From an uncultured beta proteobacterium (lineage in GTDB: Bacteria; Pseudomonadota; Gammaproteobacteria; Burkholderiales; Rhodocyclaceae): a stretch of 8,398 nt of DNA. The stretch covers positions 1 to 8,398 of the forward strand of contig CAIYYE010000439.1 of the NCBI GenBank assembly GCA_903930395.1, given 5' to 3'. Of this stretch, positions 1-5,425 are shown piece after piece. A model generated the notes under the pieces. It was given only the letters and a program-made list of their open reading frames with translations, did no database searches and had not been told where the DNA came from. Each line of letters starts with the position of its first letter. Within the stretch, counting starts at the first letter, position 1. Made by a program: the position numbers and the translations under genes.

Positions 1-414
1 GCCGAACAGGCTCTTGTCGCTGCGGCCATTGTCGGCGAGGACCACGCCGAGCACCGGGCCGGCGCCGACCGAGAAACCGCTGCCGAGCGGCACGGTGTAA
101 CGCGGCGACAGCTCGAAGGAGGTCGACTTCATGCCGGACTCGTCAACGTGATTGATCTGGACATGGGTGCGGATACGGTTGTCGGCGGTCTGGATCAGGC
201 CGCAGTTCATGTTGAAGTCGAGACCATAAACGAGCATGGCGTCGTCGTTGGTCGCCGCGGCGCCCATGACGCCGGCGGAAATCGCCAGTGACGGTTCAGC
301 CTTGAAACCCTTCTCCAGACCAGGGAAAAACCGGAGGCCGTCGGCCTGGCTGGACGTGGCGCCGAGCGCGAGGCCGGCAAGCAGGAGGGTGGAAGCGAGG
401 CGGTTCATATTCAT
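1..414 (-). CDS. Secreted beta-barrel-like outer membrane protein, N-terminal part
   Basis: This is the first 138 codons of a gene that leaves the window at its left edge. I chose ATG at 414 over the second in-frame ATG at 408 because GGAG (complement of 420-423) sits 5 nt upstream of it. The product starts with a clear Sec signal peptide: MNMNR, a hydrophobic stretch LLLAGLALGA, then SQA at about residues 22-24 as the likely cleavage site. The mature part alternates polar and hydrophobic residues in short strands (for example VYGLDFNMN, RIRTHVQINHV, TSFELSPRYTVPLG, FSVGAGPVLGVVL) with glycine-rich turns. This pattern is typical of small porin-like or OmpW-like outer membrane barrels. The exact family cannot be settled without the C-terminal half and its terminal aromatic residue. 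It is divergent from the cassette at 721 and shows no link to the nos genes. Confidence 0.75.
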   Translation of the reverse strand, partial: MNMNRLASTLLLAGLALGATSSQADGLRFFPGLEKGFKAEPSLAISAGVMGAAATNDDAMLVYGLDFNMNCGLIQTADNRIRTHVQINHVDESGMKSTSFELSPRYTVPLGSGFSVGAGPVLGVVLADNGRSDKSLFG

Positions 415-626
415 GGTCTCTCCGGAAACAAGTTGTTGTCGATAGCCCAGGCAAAAGGGCCGGGCGCAATCGAAACGACTATACCGGAGGGCTTTGGGGC
501 GGTATGTGACCTGGGTCGCTTAGTCGTCAATTCTTCGGCAGGACTTCTGATCGGTGTTTTGTTGTTCAGAGGGAAAATCTGTCGTCCTGACCATGATTAC
601 CGATCAATAAATGACATAGGAATGTA

Positions 627-665
627 ATATTGCGCATCGCTATGGGCGATCAAGCTGCGCAATAT
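627..665. repeat. Nested inverted repeat upstream of the cassette
   Basis: ATATTGCGCA (627-636) is repeated perfectly in reverse complement as TGCGCAATAT (656-665). Between the arms there is a second small inverted repeat, TCGC (637-640) and GCGA (646-649), around a 5-nt loop, with TCAAGC left over on the 3' side. The whole could form a bulged hairpin or cruciform, or bind a dimeric protein. No T-run follows it, so an intrinsic terminator is unlikely. It ends one base before the 18-bp palindrome, so both may regulate the same promoter. Confidence 0.6.
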
Positions 666-666
666 G

Positions 667-684
667 GGTTGTCAGTTGACAACC
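667..684. promoter_or_regulatory. Operator-like perfect palindrome over the -35 box
   Basis: GGTTGTCA (667-674), a GT spacer, then TGACAACC (677-684) form a perfect 8+2+8 inverted repeat. The right half contains the consensus -35 hexamer TTGACA (676-681) of the promoter for the gene at 721. A dimeric repressor bound here would block RNA polymerase. The obvious candidate is the helix-turn-helix protein encoded by the second gene of the same cassette; this is inferred by analogy with self-regulated toxin-antitoxin operons. Confidence 0.6.
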
Positions 685-704
685 TTCGGGAACTAACCTA
701 GTCT
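676..704 (+). promoter_or_regulatory. Predicted sigma70 promoter of the two-gene cassette
   Basis: A perfect -35 TTGACA (676-681) is followed after 17 nt by TAGTCT (699-704), a weak -10 (3 of 6 to TATAAT). Transcription would begin near 710, leaving a very short leader before the ATG at 721. The strong -35 with weak -10, and the palindrome covering the -35, fit a repressible promoter. The assignment rests on sequence only. Confidence 0.5.
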
Positions 705-720
705 GAAATGAAGGTGCACA

Positions 721-1017
721 ATGCCTCGGCCAAAGCATTCGAAAAAAGAGATCGAAGCCGCACTAAAGCATGCTGAGGCCAATGGGTGGGAAGTGGCGGT
801 TGGCGGAAGTCATGCGTGGGGCAAGCTTAAATGCCCTTACAACAGCGAAGATTGCCGATGTGGCGAGTTCTGTATCGCCAGCATTTCCAGTACGCCACGA
901 AGTGCTGGAAACCACGCCAGGCAATTGCGGCGCGTTGTTGATAATTGCAGCCTGCACAACGCAAGAAAAAGGGGCGCAGCGCTTACAAATGCAGTCCTCG
1001 ATGAAAATATGGAGTGA
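721..1017 (+). CDS. HicA-like small basic protein, putative toxin
   Basis: This is a 98-aa protein starting at ATG 721, with AAGG (711-714) 6 nt upstream. An N-terminal helix (KKEIEAALKHAEANGWEV, residues 8-25) leads into a strand with GGSH (28-31). A later strand, CIASIS (51-56), is followed by a basic helix (NHARQLRRVV, 64-73). This order matches the small double-stranded-RNA-binding-like fold of HicA mRNA interferases, in which a GSH histidine is catalytic. It differs from classical HicA by a cysteine cluster at C38, C45, C47 and C51 (C-x6-C-x-C-x3-C), which could bind a metal or form disulfides. The stop codon lies 3 nt before the ATG of the next gene, so the two are co-translated. Toxin function is inferred from fold-like motifs, size, basic charge and gene order; it could instead be a non-toxic relative. 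GC is lower than in the nos genes (31 of 60 in the first 60 bases). Confidence 0.65.
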   Translation: MPRPKHSKKEIEAALKHAEANGWEVAVGGSHAWGKLKCPYNSEDCRCGEFCIASISSTPRSAGNHARQLRRVVDNCSLHNARKRGAALTNAVLDENME

Positions 1018-1020
1018 GTG

Positions 1021-1563
1021 ATGGAATTTGACTTCACATTAAAGTTTCGGCTGCCCGGCACCGATTATGATTCCGATGAAATGGTGGGCAAACTCATGGC
1101 GGCCGGTTGCGACGACGCGTTGATCGGTATAGGTGTACCGGGCAGGCTGGCTCTCAACTTCATCCGTGAAGCCGTGAGTGCCGACGAAGCCATGCTGAGC
1201 GCTCTCGCCGACGTCAAAAAAGCCATTCCCGCGGCGAGCCTGATCGAGGCCTTGCCGGATCTGGTCGGTCTGACTGATGTCGCCGATCTGCTGGGGGTTT
1301 CCAGGCAATATATTCGAAAAGTCCAGATGACCCACAGCGCCACCTTTCCTGCCGCCGTGCACGAAGGGAATCCATCACTCTGGCACTTGGCGCATCTGCT
1401 CGACTGGTTCAAAGGCAAGGGGCTGTACGAGCACGCCTGCAAGACGAGCTTTGAGATTTCCCGTGTTGCAATGGAAATCAATATCACCAAGGAAACGAAA
1501 TACCTTGCGGAAATCAAGCGCTCCACTCGCTCAGACACCAAGCTTGAGAAGCTGGTCGCCTAG
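1021..1563 (+). CDS. Helix-turn-helix protein, putative antitoxin and autorepressor
   Basis: This 180-aa protein is taken to start at ATG 1021 because GGAG (1011-1014) is 6 nt upstream; GTG at 1018 is a possible alternative. The N-terminal domain (about residues 1-80) has the pattern FDFTLKFRLP, then a helix EMVGKLMAAGCDDALIGIG, a strand and further helices, and looks like a small alpha/beta partner domain. A helix-turn-helix follows at about 84-102 (LTDVADLLGVSRQYIRKVQ). The next segment, FPAAVHEGNPSLWHLAHLLDWF (109-130, in part), resembles the wing of excisionase/AlpA- or MerR-type DNA-binding domains. The C-terminal 45 residues are charged and probably helical or flexible. It follows the HicA-like gene directly, so it is probably its antitoxin and the repressor of their shared promoter. 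I recognise the overall architecture as one common in proteobacteria but know no established gene name. Its TAG stop is supplied by the first bases of the adjoining foldback repeat. Confidence 0.65.
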   Translation: MEFDFTLKFRLPGTDYDSDEMVGKLMAAGCDDALIGIGVPGRLALNFIREAVSADEAMLSALADVKKAIPAASLIEALPDLVGLTDVADLLGVSRQYIRKVQMTHSATFPAAVHEGNPSLWHLAHLLDWFKGKGLYEHACKTSFEISRVAMEINITKETKYLAEIKRSTRSDTKLEKLVA

Positions 1564-1724
1564 TACTGCGTTTCGCCAAACCGCTTACATGAAATCGCGC
1601 CTTCTCGCGCCATGCTGCGTTGCAAATCCTCGCCATAGCGAAGGCTATGTCTGCGGTTTGCGCCTTGCCTGACACAAGAATGCATCGATTTCATTTGTAA
1701 GCTAATTGACGAAACCTAGTACTA
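1561..1724. repeat. 164-bp imperfect foldback repeat, MITE/REP-like
   Basis: The two halves are long imperfect reverse complements. TAGTACT (1561-1567) pairs with AGTACTA (1718-1724). The outer 28-nt arms (1561-1588 and 1697-1724) match at 22 positions. GCTTACATGAAATCG (1583-1597) pairs with CGATTTCATTTGTAAGC (1686-1702) apart from a 2-nt gap. The centre is CATAGC (1634-1639), GAAG loop, GCTATG (1644-1649). It has no coding capacity. Size, symmetry and possible TA target duplication fit a miniature inverted-repeat element, and similar palindromic sequences seem to recur in betaproteobacterial genomes (from memory, not checked here). It lies between convergent genes and could stop transcription from both sides. 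Confidence 0.7.
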
Positions 1725-1730
1725 GATAGG

Positions 1731-1742
1731 CGGCATTTGCCG
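1731..1742. terminator. Small hairpin just past the nos operon end
   Basis: CGGCA (1731-1735), TT, TGCCG (1738-1742) form a perfect short stem a few bases downstream of the thioredoxin stop codon. No T-run follows on the minus strand (CCTATCTAG comes next), so it is at best a weak terminator. The larger foldback repeat next to it is a better candidate. Confidence 0.25.
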
Positions 1743-1746
1743 TGCC

Positions 1747-2241
1747 CTATTTCTTAAGCAGAGCTTCCTGCACGGCATCGAAATCGGCTTTTTTGAGGAC
1801 GCCCATTTTTTTCTGGACGACTTGCCCGTTGCGGTCGATGAACAGCGTGTAGGGCAGGCCACCCCTGGTGTTGCCGAGCGCCATCATGAGCGGGATGCCC
1901 TTGTCCTTGGCGACGAAGACCGGGTAATTCATCTCGTAGGCTTTGGCGAAATCCCTGGCCGGTTCGGCATTGTCCTCGATGCCGATGCCGAGGATTTCGA
2001 CCTGGCCTTTGTGGGTCTTACGGAACTTGAGCAGTTCGGGAATTTCCGCCCGGCAGGGACCGCACCAGCGTGCCCAGAAATTGACGACGAGGGGCTTTCC
2101 CCGGTATTGCTCGAGGGCGACCGGCTTGTCGTTGAGGTCGTTGAGCGTGGCGGCAAACAGCGGTGCCGATGACTGCGTTTCCTGGGCACTGGCCAGGCTG
2201 GAAAAAAGACAGGCAACAAAAACCGCAAACAGCGTTTTCAA
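1747..2241 (-). CDS. Periplasmic TlpA/ResA-like thiol:disulfide reductase
   Basis: This is a 164-aa secreted thioredoxin-fold protein. A Sec signal peptide (KTLFAVFVACLFSSLASA, cleavage near residue 19) is followed by a TlpA/AhpC-type domain: VVNFWARWCGPC with active-site C60 and C63, the helix RAEIPELLKF, and GGLPYTLFID with the cis-proline P129. Membrane-independent periplasmic proteins of this family reduce cysteines of cytochrome c or copper-site proteins. The start is TTG at 2241, inside the last codons of nosY (TTGA, 4-nt overlap); no ATG fits, because the signal peptide begins exactly here. Translation is therefore coupled to nosY. It is the last gene of the nos operon, so I infer a role in keeping cysteines of NosL, NosZ CuA or maturation factors reduced. 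A general cytochrome c or stress role is also possible. Confidence 0.85.
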   Translation of the reverse strand: MKTLFAVFVACLFSSLASAQETQSSAPLFAATLNDLNDKPVALEQYRGKPLVVNFWARWCGPCRAEIPELLKFRKTHKGQVEILGIGIEDNAEPARDFAKAYEMNYPVFVAKDKGIPLMMALGNTRGGLPYTLFIDRNGQVVQKKMGVLKKADFDAVQEALLKK

Positions 2242-3065
2242 GGCAGATCACCACGACGAAAGATGAAGTAGCCAATGGTAGCACTGACCATGCCGAGTGC
2301 CGCCGGGTAGGCCAGGGCAAAAATCTTGTAGCCGGTCGTTCCGAAGAGGTCGAGGATAACGTAGGCCGAGGGGCCGAGAACGATCAGTTGCGGGTCAAAG
2401 AGAGCCAGTGCGGCGGTGCGGAAGACCTGCAGTGGATTGGCCAGGGCCAGCGTGACGGCGAGTTCCGGCGCGACCTTGCCCTGGATCATGACGCCGAGCA
2501 GGATGAGGTCAAGGAAGAGGAGCAGGAAAAGCCAGACCATGAAGGCGGCGCCCTGCGCCATGTCGGTGCTGCGGGCGATGGCCGAGATGAGCATGCCGAT
2601 GCCGAGGAAGCACAGGGCCATGACGGCGAGCAGGGCGGTGTAGTAGCCGAACATGTCCCACGGCACCTCGATGCCCTGGATGCTCGCCCAGATGACGGCG
2701 CCGAGCATGGCGAGGAAAACCGGTGCGAAGACGACAATATAGCGGCCGACGATCTTCCCCCAGAACCACGCCGAGAGCGACACCGGCAGCGAGAGCAGGT
2801 ATTCGAAAACGCCGGCCTCGCGGTCGCCGGCCACCGAACGCACGGTGGTGATCAGGACGAAAATGGGCAGGATGGCCATGGTCAGCTGGATGTAGGTGAC
2901 GAGCAGGCGGGACAGGCCGATAAAGCCGAGCACGCGCGATTCGGTCAGGCCGAAGAGGAAGAGCAGGGCGACGATGCCACCGAAGACCAGGGTGTAAATC
3001 TGGAACCAGCGAGCGCGCAGGGATTCGACGATATCGAGTTTGGCGGTCAGCCAGAGTTGTTTCAT
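2238..3065 (-). CDS. nosY: NosY, ABC transporter permease for NosZ maturation
   Basis: This 275-aa inner-membrane protein has about six hydrophobic segments, at roughly 24-42, 57-75, 107-130, 141-163, 173-195 and 246-269. It belongs to the ABC-2 permease type. Between segments 2 and 3 it carries DREAGVFEYLLSLPVS (81-96), the cytoplasmic coupling motif typical of NosY-like permeases, and later ANPLQVFR (209-216), also conserved there. It pairs with the NosF ATPase and periplasmic NosD in the NosDFY complex, which supplies copper (and perhaps sulfide) for assembly of the CuZ centre of nitrous oxide reductase. The ATG at 3065 directly follows the nosL stop, with AAGG about 7 nt upstream inside nosL. 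Its own stop overlaps the thioredoxin start. Here nosL comes between nosF and nosY, whereas from memory Wolinella has F-Y-L. Confidence 0.93.
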   Translation of the reverse strand: MKQLWLTAKLDIVESLRARWFQIYTLVFGGIVALLFLFGLTESRVLGFIGLSRLLVTYIQLTMAILPIFVLITTVRSVAGDREAGVFEYLLSLPVSLSAWFWGKIVGRYIVVFAPVFLAMLGAVIWASIQGIEVPWDMFGYYTALLAVMALCFLGIGMLISAIARSTDMAQGAAFMVWLFLLLFLDLILLGVMIQGKVAPELAVTLALANPLQVFRTAALALFDPQLIVLGPSAYVILDLFGTTGYKIFALAYPAALGMVSATIGYFIFRRGDLP

Positions 3066-3542
3066 TTACTTACCTTTGGCCAGTGTGTGCTGGCGCATGT
3101 CGGTGAAATCGAGGCTGCCCGGCATAGGCATGGTGACGGCAGCGAAGTTGTAGCCCATGGGCGATTGTTTAGTGATGAACTGGGCGCGTTTGGGGTCGAG
3201 CCAGCTCATCTCTTCGCGGCTCTTGCTGTTGAAGTCGGCGATCCAGATGCGGGTGGCGGGGTCGGCCAGCCACGGGTATTTGTCGGTTTTTTCCTTGAGC
3301 CAGAAGGCGAGGCAGCCGGGGTCGTCGAACTTGAAAACGGTGTTGTCCGGGCCACCGCGGATTTCGCCGGCAAAGCGACGGTCGGAGATGACCATGCTGC
3401 ACCGGACGCAGGTGTCGCGGTCCCATTTGATCTCGGCCATGCCATCCGGCCAGCCGCCCTTGTTACCGCATCCGGAGAGTGCGACGGCGATGGGCGTCAG
3501 GAGAAGGCTGCCGATGAGGCTGCGTCGATGCGGGTTGCACAT
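3066..3542 (-). CDS. nosL: NosL, copper-binding lipoprotein
   Basis: This 158-aa protein begins with a lipoprotein signal: basic HRR, a hydrophobic stretch, and the lipobox LSGC with lipidated C25. It should be anchored to a membrane and face the periplasm. CVRCSM (45-50) provides the cysteine/methionine Cu(I) site expected of NosL, and the body has the family patterns RFAGEI, VFKFDD and DFNSK. In established models NosL hands Cu(I) to NosD/NosZ during CuZ assembly. The gene starts 2 nt after the nosF stop, and its stop abuts the nosY ATG. The ribosome site before ATG 3542 is weak, which again suggests coupling to nosF. Confidence 0.95.
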   Translation of the reverse strand: MCNPHRRSLIGSLLLTPIAVALSGCGNKGGWPDGMAEIKWDRDTCVRCSMVISDRRFAGEIRGGPDNTVFKFDDPGCLAFWLKEKTDKYPWLADPATRIWIADFNSKSREEMSWLDPKRAQFITKQSPMGYNFAAVTMPMPGSLDFTDMRQHTLAKGK

Positions 3543-3544
3543 GG

Positions 3545-4396
3545 TCAGTTCTCGGATAGCGACAGGTCGCTGACCAGCGCTGTGTAGCGGGAGATGATGC
3601 CGAGGAAGCGCAGGCGGTCCGGGCCGGCGATGTCGCCTTCCCAGATACGATTGTCGTCGCTGCTGCGCAGGTTCCAGCCGGCCAGTGCCTTGGCAAAGGC
3701 CGGTTCGAAGCGGCTGAGGACGACGCGGCAGGCCAGGCGGGCGGTCAGCGTCACGGCATCGGCCACCTTGTCGTCGAGAACGACCTTACCCATGTCCATT
3801 TCGACGACGCGATTGACCAGTCCCGATACTTCATCAAGACGGTGGCTGGAGATGATCATCGTTGCGTCGTCGAGGCGCTCGGCCAGCAAGTCGAAGAAAA
3901 TCTTGCGCGCTTCGGGGTCGAGATTGGCCGCCGGTTCGTCCATGATCAGGACCCTGGCTTCGCGGCCGAGGGCGATGGCTATCAGCAGTTTTTGCTTCAT
4001 GCCGCCGGAGAGGCGCACGAACTGGCGGGCGAGGATGGCTTCGACATCGAGGCCGAGGCGCTGGGCAATGGCGTGGATGCGTTTCGGGTCGGTCGCGCAC
4101 AGGGCGGCGGAAAAGTCGATCAACTGGCCGACCGGCATTTTCAGCGGCGGCGGCAGTTGCGGCACGAAACCGATGTTGCCGAGGACTTCGGTCCGGTGGC
4201 TGCGCGGGTCGAGGCCATTGATGGCGACTTCACCATCGTGCGTGTATTCGCCGAGCAGGCAGCGGATCAGGGTGGTCTTGCCGGCGCCGTTCGAGCCGAT
4301 CAGGGCGACGCGTTCGCCGATGCCGATGTCGAGATTGATGCCGTCAAGCACACGGGCCCGGCGGAAGTCTTTTACAACATTCGTAAATTTGATCAT
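3545..4396 (-). CDS. nosF: NosF, ABC transporter ATPase
   Basis: This 283-aa ATPase has all the expected nucleotide-binding motifs: Walker A GSNGAGKTT (34-42), Q-loop FVPQ (77-80), signature LSGGMKQ (129-135), Walker B VLIMDEP (149-155), D-loop NLD and switch histidine H185. The last 80 or so residues are the less conserved C-terminal part usual in NosF. It powers the NosDFY complex from the cytoplasmic side. I prefer ATG at 4396 (MIKFTNVVKDF, a normal ABC start) over TTG at 4402. Neither has a good Shine-Dalgarno sequence. It is the only gene in the operon with a sizeable gap before it (about 51 nt after nosH). Confidence 0.95.
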   Translation of the reverse strand: MIKFTNVVKDFRRARVLDGINLDIGIGERVALIGSNGAGKTTLIRCLLGEYTHDGEVAINGLDPRSHRTEVLGNIGFVPQLPPPLKMPVGQLIDFSAALCATDPKRIHAIAQRLGLDVEAILARQFVRLSGGMKQKLLIAIALGREARVLIMDEPAANLDPEARKIFFDLLAERLDDATMIISSHRLDEVSGLVNRVVEMDMGKVVLDDKVADAVTLTARLACRVVLSRFEPAFAKALAGWNLRSSDDNRIWEGDIAGPDRLRFLGIISRYTALVSDLSLSEN

Positions 4397-4447
4397 GGGC
4401 AAATTATAGGGGGGCTGATTCAGTCATCCCTGAACCTGCGTCAAAAT
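4397..4447 (-). promoter_or_regulatory. nosH-nosF spacer with TATAAT and a small inverted repeat
   Basis: This is the only real gap inside the nos operon. On the minus strand it contains a perfect TATAAT (complement of 4403-4408) immediately before nosF, but no recognisable -35 at 16-18 nt. Transcription from it would give an almost leaderless nosF message. CCTGAA (4429-4434) and TTCAGG (4447-4452) form a 6-bp inverted repeat with a 12-nt loop at the nosH stop. Either could be chance; I list them as weak candidates. Confidence 0.25.
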
Positions 4448-5425
4448 TCAGGCCAGTTTCGACAGGCCCTTGACCTCGAAACTCAGCGAGCCGGTCGGGC
4501 AGGTGTCCACGCACAGGCCGCAGCGCGTGCAGTCGGGGCCGATCGGCACTTCGGTCTCGACGGCGCGGCCCTTGATCACCGTATCCAGCACGTGCGGCAC
4601 GAGGCAGACCTTGCGGCAGTCGCCCTCGTGGAAGCAGGCATCGAGCTTGTAGATGATGCGGACCGGCGAGACGATGCCGACGACGCCATAGGTCAGGCCA
4701 ATCGGACAGGCATAGCGGCACCAGGCGCGGCGCGAGAAGAAGACCTCGAAGAAGAGCAGGGCGAGCACCCAGAGCAGGGCCAAACCCGGGCCGTAGATCA
4801 GGGCGCGGGAGAGGATGCCGGTCGGCGAGATGGCCTCGAATACGGTGTAGCCGGTAGCCAGGGCAAGCAGTGCGAAGATGGCCCAGAAAACGGTGCGCAG
4901 ACGACGATCCATGGTCTGGTCGGTGACCAGTTTCTTTTTGGCCAGATAGAGATGGATTTTCTCGGCCCATTCGGCCAGCAAATGGTAGGGGCAGACCCAG
5001 GAACAGAAGGTACGGCCACCGAGCAGCACCCAGAGGAGGAGTACCGTGCCGGTACCGATCAGCAGGTTGTTGATGATGTGCTTGTGGGCGAGCATGACCT
5101 GCAGCGCCGAGTTGAGGTCGATCAGGTGGAAACCGACGAAGCGCGAGGCAGTCAGCGCCCCTTCGAGAATCTGGATGTCGAGGAAGAAGGACAGCGTGAA
5201 CAGCAGGTTAGCGAAGATCAGCGTCGCCCAGCGGCGGTTGCGCCAGGTGTTCTTGTGCTCGGCATGGGCGCGGGCATGCAGCTTCTCGGCGATGAGGTCG
5301 CGGTTGCCCTTCTTGTAGAAATGGATTTTCTGGGCGGCCGGGCCGATTTCCTTCGGTTTGGACGGTTCTGCTCCGAACATCACCTTGATCTGGTCAACAA
5401 ACCGGCGTTTGAGGAGGGCGCTCAT
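4448..5425 (-). CDS. nosH: NosH, NapH-like membrane iron-sulfur protein
   Basis: This 325-aa inner-membrane protein has about four transmembrane segments (near 66-83, 118-136, 179-200 and 207-229), an N-terminal cytoplasmic tail of about 60 residues and a C-terminal ferredoxin region. It has two membrane-edge CxxxCP motifs, FCSWVCP (C141, C145) and CRYACP (C236, C240). It also has C264, C270 and C274, and a full [4Fe-4S] motif CTRCGLCVDTCP (299-310). This is the layout of NapH/NosH proteins, which are proposed to oxidise menaquinol or ubiquinol and pass electrons to the partner NosG and then to periplasmic NosZ. The ATG at 5425 overlaps the nosG stop by 4 nt (ATGA). Clade II operons often carry nosC1/nosC2 cytochrome genes between nosG and nosH; here they are absent. 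Confidence 0.92.
   Translation of the reverse strand: MSALLKRRFVDQIKVMFGAEPSKPKEIGPAAQKIHFYKKGNRDLIAEKLHARAHAEHKNTWRNRRWATLIFANLLFTLSFFLDIQILEGALTASRFVGFHLIDLNSALQVMLAHKHIINNLLIGTGTVLLLWVLLGGRTFCSWVCPYHLLAEWAEKIHLYLAKKKLVTDQTMDRRLRTVFWAIFALLALATGYTVFEAISPTGILSRALIYGPGLALLWVLALLFFEVFFSRRAWCRYACPIGLTYGVVGIVSPVRIIYKLDACFHEGDCRKVCLVPHVLDTVIKGRAVETEVPIGPDCTRCGLCVDTCPTGSLSFEVKGLSKLA

Larger units (their letters stand above)
415..720. other. Intergenic regulatory region between divergent genes
   Basis: This 306-bp gap separates the leftward beta-barrel gene from the rightward toxin-antitoxin-like pair. I found no convincing gene in it; the one plus-strand frame (433-627) begins with TTG, has no Shine-Dalgarno sequence and no recognisable protein. 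The half near the cassette is AT-richer (27 G+C of 60 over 601-660). It holds a nested inverted repeat (627-665) and an operator-like palindrome (667-684). On the minus strand TATAGT (complement of 478-483) could be a -10 box for the beta-barrel gene, but no good -35 accompanies it. Confidence 0.6.

Noticed and set aside
433..627. 64-aa plus-strand frame in the 415-720 gap
   Set aside because: Starts with TTG, lacks a ribosome site and shows no recognisable features; more likely the promoter region of the divergent genes.
637..655. FNR/Dnr-type TTGAT-N4-ATCAA site near TTGATCGCC (minus strand)
   Set aside because: Only one half-site matches. The second half is not at the right spacing, and the nos operon promoter lies off the window.
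2163..3587. 474-codon plus-strand frame opposite nosY and nosL
   Set aside because: Same antisense artefact: charged repetitive composition, no family motif, and real genes on the other strand.
4397..4402. TTG at 4402 as nosF start
   Set aside because: It adds only two residues and has no ribosome site; ATG at 4396 gives the normal ABC-ATPase N-terminus.
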